A stretch of 64,000 nt of DNA from Byssochlamys sp. IMV 00236 (Eukaryota; Ascomycota; Eurotiomycetes; Eurotiales; Thermoascaceae). The notes under the pieces are model-generated. The model ran no database searches. It had not been told where the DNA came from and saw only the letters and a program-made list of their open reading frames with translations. A program made the translations under genes and the position numbers. Numbering within the stretch: the first letter of the stretch is position 1; each line of letters begins with the position of its first letter. The DNA lies in the NCBI GenBank assembly GCA_001931875.2, contig MSJH02000699.1, positions 62,001 through 126,000 of the forward strand, read 5' to 3'. Below, one piece after another: positions 44,716 to 54,824 of this stretch.

Positions 44716-45644
44716 GTGAGGGCTGTGAATGTGAATTTGTTTGGACCGGAATTTCCCTGGGGTCTAATAGGATGCCCCCGACTGTATTATTAGTATTGTG
44801 TGGAGGAAAGGATTACGATCGCTTTTGTGATTGATTTCTTTTTGTTCTTCTGAGGATTAGCCCCAATATCAATACCAATGTGACATGATGTCTTAATAAC
44901 GGCTGAATCGCGCCTCGATCCAAGTATATCCCTTTCTTGCACCACAATATGCTCGACAGACAGTTGAGAGGTAGTGTAACCGCGCCTCTCTTGTTACATT
45001 TGAATCATTATATGCTGGTGTAGTCTTCTAACTGGACTGGAGTTCGAATGTAGCATTAGTATAATAACTGGGGGGGAAAGGTGTCCGCTAGTGATTATCA
45101 CTTTCCGCATCACAACTTCCTAAATAGGAAATAGAAAACAACATCAAGAGCTACACCGAATAATGCCAACTCTCAGGGTTAAAAAAAAGAGCAAAAAGCT
45201 CACACCCTCAGACTGGTTTTCTGGTGGTAGTCAGTCTGAAGGTGCTACGAAAACCCCGCCCGGGCAGGGTTTTACTGATCCCCTGATCCCCAGAGGGAGT
45301 CACTGGAGGGTTCCCTCCGGGGATCGAACAGAGGAGCTCTGGTAGTGCAGTACAGGTAGTCTAGAGTTATCTCCACTGCACTACCAGGGCTCCTCTGTTC
45401 GATGAGAGATCTTTGCTTGGAATTATATGGGGACTGGTGAATGGGGGACACCGGGGACCCTTCTTTGTTGTCACGTGGGTCGAGTATTAGGCACAACAAT
45501 GGGTTATGACCTTCGGTGTCTCCTGGGCGATCGTGTGAAGTGGCAAGTCGTTAAAGATCTGACCTGAAGAGAAGGTATGCAAATCAGAATCGTCACATTG
45601 TTATGTAGCGCTACAATACAGATCCCAGTCAAGACATAGTTTGT
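44716..45644. other. Spacer carrying a row of hairpins
   Basis: Between the LEA-like gene (+) and the enoyl-CoA hydratase gene (-). Apart from the hairpin row at 45189-45403 I see no gene; the 60-codon open frame across the hairpins is most likely chance. Confidence 0.5.
45189..45403. repeat. Row of five adjacent hairpins (possible fold-back element)
   Basis: Five inverted repeats follow each other: 45189-45201 (GAGC, A5 loop, GCTC); 45203-45215 with 45232-45244 (12 of 13 pairs, 16-nt loop); 45250-45261 with 45262-45273 (11 of 12, no loop); 45285-45298 with 45312-45325 (13 of 14, 13-nt loop); 45323-45350 with 45376-45403 (27 of 28, 25-nt loop). Every mismatch in the four longer stems is explained by one C-to-T or G-to-A transition. 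No terminal inverted repeats or target-site duplication were identified around the array. Confidence 0.85.
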
Positions 45645-46716
45645 CTATTCGTTTGACCATTCCGGTTTCTTCTTCTCCGCGAAAGCCGTCATTCCTAAGC
45701 CTCGTTAGCCGCGGATTGTCCAAGTCAAGGCATATGTACTTACCGATCTTCTGATCCCTGGTGCCAAATAGAGCGTGGAAGATGCGTCTCTCATACTCAA
45801 CACCTTCCTTGAGAGAGAGCTCCTGGCTCTTGTTGACTACTTCCTTGGCAGCCAGAACGGCGACCTTGCTGTAGCTGGCAATTGTCTCGGCAGTCTTAAG
45901 GGCTTCCTCCAGGAGTTCGTCCTTTCCACCGTCGACCACCTTAGCAGCGACACCCCATTCGCCGGCCTCCTTTCCGCTGAAGTTCTTGCCCGTCAGGATG
46001 AGCTCCATAGCCTTGCTCTTCCCCACGGCTTGTGTCAGGCGCTGAGAGCCACCACCACCGGGAATGATACCCAGCTTGATCTCTGGCTGGCCAAATGTGG
46101 CCTTCGAGGTGCAGTAGATAATGTCACACATGAGGGCCAGCTCACAGCCACCACCCAAAGCATAGCCAGAAACAGCCGCGATAACCGGCTTGCGAATATT
46201 GTTTGCCAGATGGGACCAGGGAGCGATGAAGTTGTTGGAGAAGGCAGAGGAGAAGGTCAGAGGAGCCATTTCCTTGATATCGGCACCGGCTTTGGAAGCA
46301 CACCAGGGTTAGCAAATGTGCCGCATACGAAGGGCATATTCTTGAGAGCATACCGGCAAAGGCCTTTTCGCTGCCAGTTATGATGATGGCGCCAATATCC
46401 TTGGCCTCCTCGTACTTGGAAAGTGCATCGTTGATCTCCTTGAAAACGGAGCTGGAGAGGGCATTGAGAGCCTTGGGACGGTTGAGAGTAACTTAATTCA
46501 AGTCAGCAACTCAATTGCTGTCATATTCATTTCTAGAGAAGCTTCTATGGGTTCTATATGCTTACTGAGACCAACACCTGGCCTTGGTGTTTCCGTCAGG
46601 ATGTTCTCGTAAGCTGGTGCAGCAGAAGAGTACGGCCTGCCGACTCTAGAAAGGTAGGATGTCAAAGGGACGGCCGTCTTCGAGGCGACCAGCCGAGAAC
46701 AGCGCCTAGCAAACAT
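45645..46716 (-). CDS. Mitochondrial enoyl-CoA hydratase (short-chain)
   Basis: Predicted exons 46716-46566, 46491-46354, 46289-45744 and 45694-45645 join in phase to 294 aa. The first ~35 residues ([13 protein letters not shown]...) are rich in Arg, Ser and Ala without acidic residues, a typical mitochondrial presequence. The crotonase fold shows [11 protein letters not shown], the oxyanion-hole region ADIKEM, and the catalytic glutamates in [16 protein letters not shown] and [15 protein letters not shown]. It hydrates 2-trans-enoyl-CoA in mitochondrial beta-oxidation or branched-chain amino-acid breakdown. A TTG just upstream is in frame, but ATG at 46716 is the better start. Divergent from RER1, with 492 bp between starts. 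Confidence 0.92.
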
Positions 46717-47208
46717 GACGTTCAATTGTTGAATAAGACAATTGATAGTAAGGAAGACAGAAAATAGGGAATGAGGTCTAGATATTATCTATTGCCAGAC
46801 GGGTGGACGGACGACGACAAGCTGTCTATTAAACATCATTAGAAATAAACTGCCCGAGGAACCCCCATACTTCCCCCCGCAACAAACCCCGACCGGCCCG
46901 AGGAAAACCGCGGCCAGCCATGTCACGTGGAATGCTCCCACCAGCCACATCCCGTGCTCGGTTCCTGGATGCGCTAGTACTGAAAAGGTATACTAGATGA
47001 ACCAGCCACAAATGAGGCTGCTGCGCCACCAACCAGCAACTTGACACTTTTCCCATCTCGAAGCACGACAACGCAATCCCGACGAACCCGCCGTGTCCTT
47101 CTTCCGTTTCCCTTTTTCTTTGTCCTGCGCTGGCAACCGAAAGGTCCGGAGATTCATATTTCATTCGGAGACCGATCGATAGCCCCAAGACTCCGCCCGT
47201 GCTGCACA
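46717..47208. promoter_or_regulatory. Shared divergent upstream region of enoyl-CoA hydratase and RER1
   Basis: 492 bp between start codons in opposite directions. A TCACGTGG sequence occurs near 46923. Pyrimidine-rich leader sequence precedes RER1. No tested regulatory site is known to me. Confidence 0.4.
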
Positions 47209-48059
47209 ATGGACGTCCCAGAGCCGGAACAGTCGCCGTTTACGGCCGTGTCTGCACAAACCTCCAAACTTCATAGGGTGAGCAATCCTTCAAGGCCATA
47301 GATTCGCATGGATTCATGGATGGTATAGATAATCATATGGATCATTGGGCTAACTCAGTTGAAAATAGCAATACCAAGCTTATCTGGACGCGTCAACACC
47401 CTACACGACTTATCGGTGGGTGGGCACCGGAGTACTCCTGTTCATTTTCTTCTTGCGCATTGTCTTCGCGCAGGGGTGGTATATCGGTAGGTCTTGATTT
47501 GCAGTTGATACTCTCCGAGATTCTGGATGACCGGTATATTAATTTGAATCTACGTTATGCAGTCGCATACACCCTCGGTATTTACCTCTTGAACCTTTTC
47601 CTCGCCTTCCTCTCTCCGCGATTCGACCCGTCCCTCACCCAGGATGAGGGCCTGGAGGACGGCGATGCTGGTAGCAGCCTTCCCACCAAGAACGATGACG
47701 AATTCCGTCCGTTCATTCGTCGCCTCCCAGAATTCAAGTTCTGGCACAAAGCCACAGTTGCCATCGCCATTGGATTCCTTTGCTCGTGGTTCGAGATTTT
47801 TGACATTCCCGTGTTCTGGCCAGTCCTAGTGGTCTACTGGCTCGTTCTCTTTTTCCTGACGAGTAAGTCCTTTTGCCTTTCTACTCTATACGTGGTCTGC
47901 GCGCTTTTTGTTCCGATATGTCCAATGACGAGAGCGCCATATCCAACCAAGAAAATTCACTAACACATCTCCATTACAGTGCGACGACAGATCCAGCACA
48001 TGATCAAGTACCGCTACGTCCCTTTCTCCTTCGGTAAGGCGAGATACGGCCGCAAGTAA
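47209..48059 (+). CDS. rer1: Rer1, Golgi-to-ER retrieval receptor
   Basis: Predicted exons 47209-47277, 47369-47486, 47563-47862 and 47980-48059 join in phase to 188 aa. The order of four membrane segments and the family words STPYTTYRW, GIYLLNLFLAFLSPRFDPSL, EFRPFIRRLPEFKFWHK and IKYRYVPFSFGKARYGRK are clear. Rer1 sits in the early Golgi and returns membrane proteins such as Sec12 to the endoplasmic reticulum in COPI vesicles. The intron in the region encoding QYQAYLD uses an acceptor at TAG before CAATACC. Overlapping longer frames in this region are not coding. Confidence 0.93.
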
Positions 48060-49132
48060 ATGACGATCAAACTATATTTTCCTCCACCTCTCGGAAAGTC
48101 CTATTCTTTCCAGGACCTCTTTTGGCCGGGTTGATATTCGACCACCATCACTATAGCATTTACCTGCATCATGAAGCGACGAGGAAACCCTAACTTTTTC
48201 TTTATAATGCGGAAGTTGGGGAGGAGGTGTAATACGGGTCGGGACGTACGGAGGGAGGTTTTTACTTTTTAAGAAGGAACGAAGAACCGATTCTTCATTG
48301 TCTTTGTTTCTTCTTTCTACTTTTTCTTTACCCTTGGGTCTGCACAGATGGAAGGCTTCTTTTTCATTGTACAATTAATACAGGCATTGAATCTTCTTCC
48401 AGGCTTGTTCATCTTTTTTTTCCTTCTCTCATGAGCTATCTGGTCTGTTCTATTCCTTTAATTTTTACCTCGCGACGGGTACATCCTTTGACGTTGGATG
48501 GATTAAGAACTTAAGGAGACTGACCATAAAAATCCTAATAAGACGACTTCGTGGATGTTTTATCTTTCGTGACGACCATGGTATATGTCCACAATCGGTA
48601 ACGATCGTGTCGGATTACATGTATGAAAGGGTTTGAACTAATATATGCGAATATGAGGAATTGTCTTGCTTGCTTCCCCGAGGACTTACTTCATTATCTA
48701 CCCTGTAAACAGGCTACAACTCTTTTATTGTCCCAAGAAACATACTAAATTTAGTGTTCGAGAAGTAAATGAGCAGGTTCACAAAGGACAGGCTCAACGC
48801 TGTTATCACGATGCAAGATCTAGCCCGCTTGCGATGCTGCACATTTAGAGTTTATTGTGTCATCTTTCCTTTATAATGATTTCTCATTGGACTTAGACAC
48901 GAAGAAGTGTGATGGATGTGCTCCAGTGAGAGGAATTAATGCTTATTCTAGAATACATGTTATTGTGAAAAAAAAAGGCACAACGCGACTAGGTAATGGA
49001 TCTATGATGAAATCGAGACTTGAAAAAAAAAATGAAAGGAAAAGGGAAAAGGGAAAAGGCTCCCATGCAAGATACCATCTGCACTCGAGCCAGAATCGGA
49101 ATTGATAACCACAAAGCACTTTCAGTATACCT
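48060..49132. other. Intergenic, convergent 3' regions
   Basis: Between RER1 (+) and the dynamin-like gene (-). Contains purine runs, for example GGAAAA repeats near 49037-49060, and no supported gene. Confidence 0.55.
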
Positions 49133-51136
49133 TTATTTCGGTCCTCTCTTCAGTTGTGAGTCCATATACTGATCGGAGATGTAAACAGGGGGATCCTTAA
49201 GACGGTATCCCAGAAGTACTCGCTGCCTAGCAGCCTCGCGTGATTCCTCGGATGGACAGGTCCGGAATCCATCGCTTTTGCTCTGGAGATATGCAACTTT
49301 GCACTCTGTCTGGCGGAACAGTCTGGTCAATTTTTCTCGGTGCTTTCTGAGCATTTGGCGTAGAGAGCTTCGAGGAATGTTAATGTCGTTCACTGTTTGC
49401 AGGAGAAGCTCAGGTAGTCCCTCTAGTAAGCACTTCTCGATCACTTCTTTTTCAACTTTCTCAATGATGGCCTCGAGACAGAGTCCAAAGTAAAGCCGCG
49501 AGCAACATAAGATGTTCGAGTAGACGGCTTCTCGGTGTTCGGGTCCATGGGCCCCGTCCAGGCATTTTTGTAGTTTCTCCAGCTCGCGCTGTAACTCTGG
49601 AGTTACTGCGACAGTCTCTGGTTGACAGCGCGACGCAGCTAGCTCACGCACTTTAGCCAGAGCAGCTGTCTCCCTCGATCTGAAAGCCGGCGCTAAAACA
49701 CGTCTATCAAGGATTTTTGAAACCTGTGGGACTGTAGTGTGCTGAAGAATTTCCTGCATGAGAAATAAGCAACCATGTGTCGCTCTATACATGCACTCTT
49801 CGATGATGAGTAACCAGTCGGCAGTTAGAATAGAAATGAATTTCTCGACTAGCCGCCTGCCTTCGAGATCTGACGAGCGCTGACTCGAGTCTTGTTGGAG
49901 TAGAAGGTCAAATTGTTGTGTAAGCTCTGCTCCTTCTTGCGACGCTGCGAGGAAGTCACTAATGGAGGACGAGGGAGCATTTTCATCCAGCAGCCTTGTT
50001 TCCTGAGCTCTCCTCTGCAGGCGAGATCGGAGATAGTGCTTAGTTTCATCGATAGTGAGTTTCAACCGTCGAAGATTGAAGTCCCCTATCTCAAAGAAAG
50101 AATCCTCGTATTCGCCATTTATTGAAGTTTTCACCAACGTTTCGAAGCGGCGACAGAGACCCGTAAGATGTTGTCGCGCTTTGCTTTCGTCACATTCATA
50201 AGCTTGTTTACCGTAATGTTCCCCTTTTGCTTCAATTTCTTTCGCAAGTCTGGGGAAACTAGTTAAGAACTGAGCTTCACACAAGTCTAGAAGTTTGACC
50301 CTTAATGATTCAAATCCCATGTCGATTCTTTGCAGACAGTTCCACGGCGGAGTCCAAACGATGGAAGATATGTCGGTGGACGATGCAATTGGGGAAGGCA
50401 CAATATGCCAACTCAGTGAGCCATGAGACGTACGCCGCTTTGCGAAGAGAGATCTCAGATAGTCAAGGGATATTTGGGGATCCACTGTCTCTGGTTTGAC
50501 GATAACGTTGATCGTACGATTGGGAGGAAGTCCAGAGGCATCGACGTCAATGGAGATGTCACTCCCAGGGATGGCATTGAGTACGACTGTCCCCTCATTC
50601 GACACGTATCGTTGCATCAGCTTATCAACAATGGCGTCCTTTATCGAATCACCGGTCTTTCCTGGGAGATCAACGAATGCGATGTGTGGTAGGCCAAAGC
50701 CACACATTTCGATTCTCAGGATATGTTCGCCTGTGACCCATGCTCTGAGATCTCGCGCTTGCGTCTCAGCGTTCTGAATAAGCATCGGGATATCGAAATC
50801 CTCCTCGAGTTCCAACCTGATGGCAGGAGGTGCCTTTGATCTAACTTCCGACGTAAGAAAGATCATAGTCATATGTCTGGACCGTGAGTCGGATTGTCGC
50901 AGAACGATTTCTGTCGCAATAGCGGTACCATCTAGCCCAGTAGGAAACGGAATGCCTGACAGTGCTCTCAGAAGTGAGCTTTTCCCACATCCTTTCTTAC
51001 CCAGCGCCACAACATATGGCACATCCGCCTCCTTAAGGAGTGGTGACTTAGGAAATCTTCCTAGGAAATCCTGAGTGAGGCACCCATATGGATGGTGCCC
51101 AACCGCGTTTGAGAGTTCTGACAGTTGTGACTGCAT
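49133..51136 (-). CDS. Divergent dynamin-like large GTPase
   Basis: A single 667-codon frame without introns. The GTPase domain has a P-loop GKKGCGKSS near residues 47-55 followed by LLRALSGIPFPTG, a switch I candidate ATEIVLRQ, the switch II DLPG near residue 157, and an N/TKxD-equivalent VKPETVD, all in dynamin order. A helical middle region and a C-terminal assembly-type helical region follow; there is no PH domain, proline-rich tail or membrane segment. The layout is Mx/fungal dynamin-like. The P-loop has GKKGCGKS in place of the usual GDQSSGKS, and the G4 aspartate position is shifted (PETVD against KPDLVD). Many moulds carry extra, poorly characterised dynamin-like genes. Cellular role is unknown. 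Confidence 0.82.
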   Translation of the reverse strand: MQSQLSELSNAVGHHPYGCLTQDFLGRFPKSPLLKEADVPYVVALGKKGCGKSSLLRALSGIPFPTGLDGTAIATEIVLRQSDSRSRHMTMIFLTSEVRSKAPPAIRLELEEDFDIPMLIQNAETQARDLRAWVTGEHILRIEMCGFGLPHIAFVDLPGKTGDSIKDAIVDKLMQRYVSNEGTVVLNAIPGSDISIDVDASGLPPNRTINVIVKPETVDPQISLDYLRSLFAKRRTSHGSLSWHIVPSPIASSTDISSIVWTPPWNCLQRIDMGFESLRVKLLDLCEAQFLTSFPRLAKEIEAKGEHYGKQAYECDESKARQHLTGLCRRFETLVKTSINGEYEDSFFEIGDFNLRRLKLTIDETKHYLRSRLQRRAQETRLLDENAPSSSISDFLAASQEGAELTQQFDLLLQQDSSQRSSDLEGRRLVEKFISILTADWLLIIEECMYRATHGCLFLMQEILQHTTVPQVSKILDRRVLAPAFRSRETAALAKVRELAASRCQPETVAVTPELQRELEKLQKCLDGAHGPEHREAVYSNILCCSRLYFGLCLEAIIEKVEKEVIEKCLLEGLPELLLQTVNDINIPRSSLRQMLRKHREKLTRLFRQTECKVAYLQSKSDGFRTCPSEESREAARQRVLLGYRLKDPPVYISDQYMDSQLKRGPK

Positions 51137-51600
51137 ATTGCGCTTACTTATATGCAGAAGCGTGCGAAAAGAGAGAAGGAGAAGGAAAACCTGCGAGATA
51201 CTGGGATGGCCAGTCTGTGGTACCTGAATTTGGCTGATGATGATGCAACTTGGTGATGCTTAAACATCAGCAGCAGCGAAGGATAAGATGTGAGGAGGGA
51301 TGAATAAGGGGGATCCTTCAGGGGAGGACGGTGTTATAGCAGGACACACCGGGAAGCCCACCCACCAAATTCACTCAAGGTCATTTCCTTCACAGCAGCC
51401 AGAAATTCACTGACTGAATAGCTGGAGTTCTTGCATATATTGGGAACTAGCCAACAACCCGCGACTTTTTGCTTCACAAAGCGCAATTTGCCGGCTATCA
51501 ACAAAGGCATACCAGGCTGGGCATTTCCACTTTTGAACAGGAAAATCTACTCAGGATTCAGATCAGATGGCTGCACCCGACGTCCCTCTGCCCGACCACT
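51137..51600. other. Upstream region of the dynamin-like gene
   Basis: Promoter region of the dynamin-like gene plus spacer. No supported gene. Confidence 0.45.
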
Positions 51601-51954
51601 TTAACCCGTCCGTCTCACTGTTCTATTCCCACTGCGGTCCGTTACAATGACCACTCTGTGTCTTCTCTCATCGTGTCTTTGTTGCCTCGACCGCCTCACC
51701 AGAGCCACATTGGTCGCTAGACGTGCCACAAACAGAAGGGTGAGGGCTCCCAAGACTATTGTCTGGGGAATATAGGTTGCCGTCTGCCGAGAGGCAGGCT
51801 GAATAACGCGGCGACGACTGCCCTCAGGCGGCACGATATTTGGCCCAAATGAGAAAGAGACGGAGAAACCGAAGGGGAGAAGAGAAGTTGAGACCCTCGC
51901 AGAAGCAGAGGAGAATGAGGCCGTAAAGGGGCCGATAATGAGAGGGAGGATCAC
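51601..51954 (-). CDS. Possible small membrane protein (unsupported start)
   Basis: An open frame of about 117 codons with one hydrophobic stretch (IPQTIVLGALTLLFVARLATNVALV) followed by a basic tail. It opens with GTG and lacks a convincing ATG, so it would need an upstream exon. I tested joining it to the end of the RING-LON gene 117 bp upstream; the available splice sites do not keep phase. It may be an exon of an unrecognised gene or chance. Confidence 0.25.
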   Translation of the reverse strand: MILPLIIGPFTASFSSASARVSTSLLPFGFSVSFSFGPNIVPPEGSRRRVIQPASRQTATYIPQTIVLGALTLLFVARLATNVALVRRSRQQRHDERRHRVVIVTDRSGNRTVRRTG

Positions 51955-52070
51955 TAAGAGGAGCAGAGGGACGGCTAGTCATAAGACCGCACATGCTGAA
52001 GTGCTCGTTGACCTTCGTGCAGGAGTTGTGCTGTCAGAACAGTGCGGGATATAATAGATATTTCAGGAAC

Positions 52071-53717
52071 CTACCAGTCTGTGATGGTTTCCAGCTTCTT
52101 CACCCAGCGAGCTGTGATCTTCAGGCGTTCTCTCACGCTCGTTGTAGGAAGTAGAGAGTATCTCTCTTCCTCTGGAATAGGGAGGATGCTGGCAAGCCAC
52201 CAGGCGAACCGCGCTGCATCTGTCGGCACATCACCATAGGCAGTTAGAATACGGCGATGCAGCCATGGTGCAGAATCGGCACGGCGTTTGTCCACAAAGT
52301 CCAGACCAATCTGCAACAGTTGCTGGGTTGAGAGAGACTCGAGGGGCACTTCTGCAGTACCGCCTTCTTCTGGGATAGGCATATTGACTGCTGCTGCTGC
52401 AGTTTCTGTTGATTCGATCCTTTCTTCCTCAGCTAACGAGACATCATCGACACGCTCAGTTATTCCAACGTAATACCCATCCACGAGAGCGTATTCTAGC
52501 ACCTTGAATCTAGATACACCGACTGCGGAAACAAGGCTTCTGCCATCGGGAAGCAGCTCAAACCTATCAATCACAAGGACAGTGCCGTACTGCATGAATT
52601 GGCTTCTCCCCAGTTCCCCTTGAGGCGATCCGGAATGGTTAAAGGCAACCATACCAAACTTCCGCCCACCATTTTCCAGCGCTCGTCGAATCATGAGACG
52701 GTATCTAGGCTCGAAAATATGCAAGAAAGTCGGCATCGTCGGAAACGAAAGGGTACAGACAAATAAGGGCAAAGCTCTGCCATCATTGAGACCAACCTCG
52801 TCTCTCGCGGCAGCTTCTCTTCGTGCAGAAACTTGATTTTCGAAAAAGGTATCCAGGAGACGCGATAACAACCCATTGACAGGTTCAGAACTCACTGCTG
52901 GTGGCATGCTGATCTTCCTTCGACAAATCGGACAGAGATTGGAATGATCTAGGATCCGAGCCAGGCACTTTCGACAGAACGTATGTCCGCAAGGAGTCGT
53001 CAACGGATCCAGAATGAGAGAATAGCACACTTGGCAATCCAGCTCGTTCCTCGTAACGTCCTTGATCTTTTCCAATATCGCCTTCTCAGATTCATCGAAC
53101 TCCCCATCCGGCTCGTAAGTCACACCGAGAGCTTCGTGCTTGAGTCGCCCTTCCTTTACCAGCATATAGGTACCGCGCAAACGACCTCCGTCAACAACAG
53201 CTTCCTCCGGAATATCGTCTTCCTCCTTTCCAGTTACACCAGGTTGTCTCCACCGAACAACGACTCTGTTTTCCCCTCCGCCATACTGACCAGCAGCATA
53301 TTCCCCCTCCAGCACCGATCGAAACAGCTCGACAACCTTCGCAGCTAAGACATCCACGCCACAATCGCCCAGCGCATGTTCGCTCTCACACCACCAACAC
53401 GTGAACCCATCCTCTCGACCCTCATCAACCGGGTATGTAATTCTCGGCCGCTTCCACACCGGCGGCAGACATGACCGACAATGTGTCTTTCCGCACGGCA
53501 ATCGGAGCGGGTTCCGTAAGGGCAGGTTGCATCGCGGACACTGAATTAACCGTACAATAGCAGCAGGATTGATAAAAGGATCTAATACATCCGTCCGTAT
53601 CGTCGAGTCTGGCGTGGGCGAGCTACTCTGAGCTGTGACGTTGTCGTCGTCTCTAACATCATCTCGCGCTGCGGAGGTAGGCGGAAAGTCCGAGGTGTTG
53701 GAATCTTGCGCCGACAT
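52071..53717 (-). CDS. crgA: RING finger and LON-domain protein, CrgA/LONRF-like
   Basis: A single 548-codon frame. There are two cysteine/histidine modules: an N-terminal CPRCNLPLRN...CGKTHCRSCLP (about residues 60-86) and a full C3HC4 RING CQVCYSLILDP...CGHTFCRKCL...CPICRRK (about 228-268). The C-terminal half is a LON substrate-binding-like domain (LPLFVCTLSFPTMPTFLHIFEPRYRLMI...). RING proteins act as E3 ubiquitin ligases; the LON part here lacks any protease or ATPase domain, so the common label ATP-dependent protease is misleading. Mucor CrgA, with similar architecture, represses light-regulated carotenoid synthesis; human LONRF proteins are related. Substrates are unknown. The start is ATG at 53717. 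Confidence 0.85.
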   Translation of the reverse strand: MSAQDSNTSDFPPTSAARDDVRDDDNVTAQSSSPTPDSTIRTDVLDPFINPAAIVRLIQCPRCNLPLRNPLRLPCGKTHCRSCLPPVWKRPRITYPVDEGREDGFTCWWCESEHALGDCGVDVLAAKVVELFRSVLEGEYAAGQYGGGENRVVVRWRQPGVTGKEEDDIPEEAVVDGGRLRGTYMLVKEGRLKHEALGVTYEPDGEFDESEKAILEKIKDVTRNELDCQVCYSLILDPLTTPCGHTFCRKCLARILDHSNLCPICRRKISMPPAVSSEPVNGLLSRLLDTFFENQVSARREAAARDEVGLNDGRALPLFVCTLSFPTMPTFLHIFEPRYRLMIRRALENGGRKFGMVAFNHSGSPQGELGRSQFMQYGTVLVIDRFELLPDGRSLVSAVGVSRFKVLEYALVDGYYVGITERVDDVSLAEEERIESTETAAAAVNMPIPEEGGTAEVPLESLSTQQLLQIGLDFVDKRRADSAPWLHRRILTAYGDVPTDAARFAWWLASILPIPEEERYSLLPTTSVRERLKITARWVKKLETITDW

Positions 53718-54824
53718 AAGAGAAAAAAGAAAAGCGCAACTCGCTCGCGAATTAGAAAATATAGAGAATTATTTAAAAAATACACACAAAAATGCGCTTT
53801 TCCACCAGGGAGAAATGTTGCTGCGATGCGATGCGATTGTAATAGTAATGGTCATATGTAGCTTGCTTGTTCGCGAAATAGAAAGAGCGGCATCGGCATA
53901 CGGTAAGAAGATCCGCGGCTGTTATGTAAATACTTAGTTAGACTACCCGCGGATGACAGTGCGAAGCTAGGTAACTAAATAGTCTGAATACAAACACATC
54001 AGACTACAATAACAATAAGTAGAATACCTGTTTATTCAACAATTGAATAAGAAATTCTGTTTGTTATTTGAAAGAACTATTGATCGGCAAGGAAGGTAGG
54101 TCTGGTTAGCTGCATGCATTGCACTAGAGAAGCTATCGCGTTCTTGATCATAGTTATATTCTTGAATATATACAACAAGGTCAAGACCTATCATTTACTT
54201 CTTATGAGCGCTCTTACTGAAATCAACTGATTCTAATGATATGCCAAAATTGTTAATTTCTCGCTGAATATAGGTGACTGATCCCTTTGAATTCTCGTGT
54301 TTCACGCAATATGCAGCCGTTACATCTGTTCAAACCAGCCATCAATGACAACAACCCCAGGCGCGCAGAATACTTTTTCTCTCTTCACAATAAAAAAACA
54401 AACTCCACCTCCTGTCCCACCCGTTCAGTTTTCTTTGATAAGCAAGCACCAAGACACCAATCAAAACACAGAAGAGGCGAGCACATAAAACACGGCAACA
54501 ACGCTTGCAACATATACCATTTCATATCGCACCACGGTAAAAAGGAACATGAGGTGCGAAGGGGGGAAATAGAGGTGGAAAGCACGGGGGTATCCATCAC
54601 CTCAAAATACGACATCGCCATGGCGCCAAAATAGGATGTAGCGCAGGGGTAGTCTCGACGTTATACGGAACTGGGGGTAAGAGATACCGCTAAATATGGC
54701 AGACCGAAAAGAGAACACGAAATCAGGGTATATGTGTCAGAACTCATCAAACAACGGGTTGAGTCATGCAACCGAGGTGAACTATCAATAGAAATGCCAA
54801 AAAAAAGGACGGAGGCAACAACCC
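53718..54824. other. Spacer between RING-LON and Rictor genes
   Basis: Promoter of the RING-LON gene and 3' region of the Rictor gene, both minus strand. AT-rich, with no supported gene. Confidence 0.5.

Noticed and set aside
45163..45345. 60-codon frame through the hairpin row
   Set aside because: Its coding look comes from the repeated structure; it has no partner or motif.
47316..47963. 215-codon frame overlapping RER1
   Set aside because: It shares the reading frame of RER1 exon 3 but reads through introns at both ends; the spliced RER1 model explains the coding signal.
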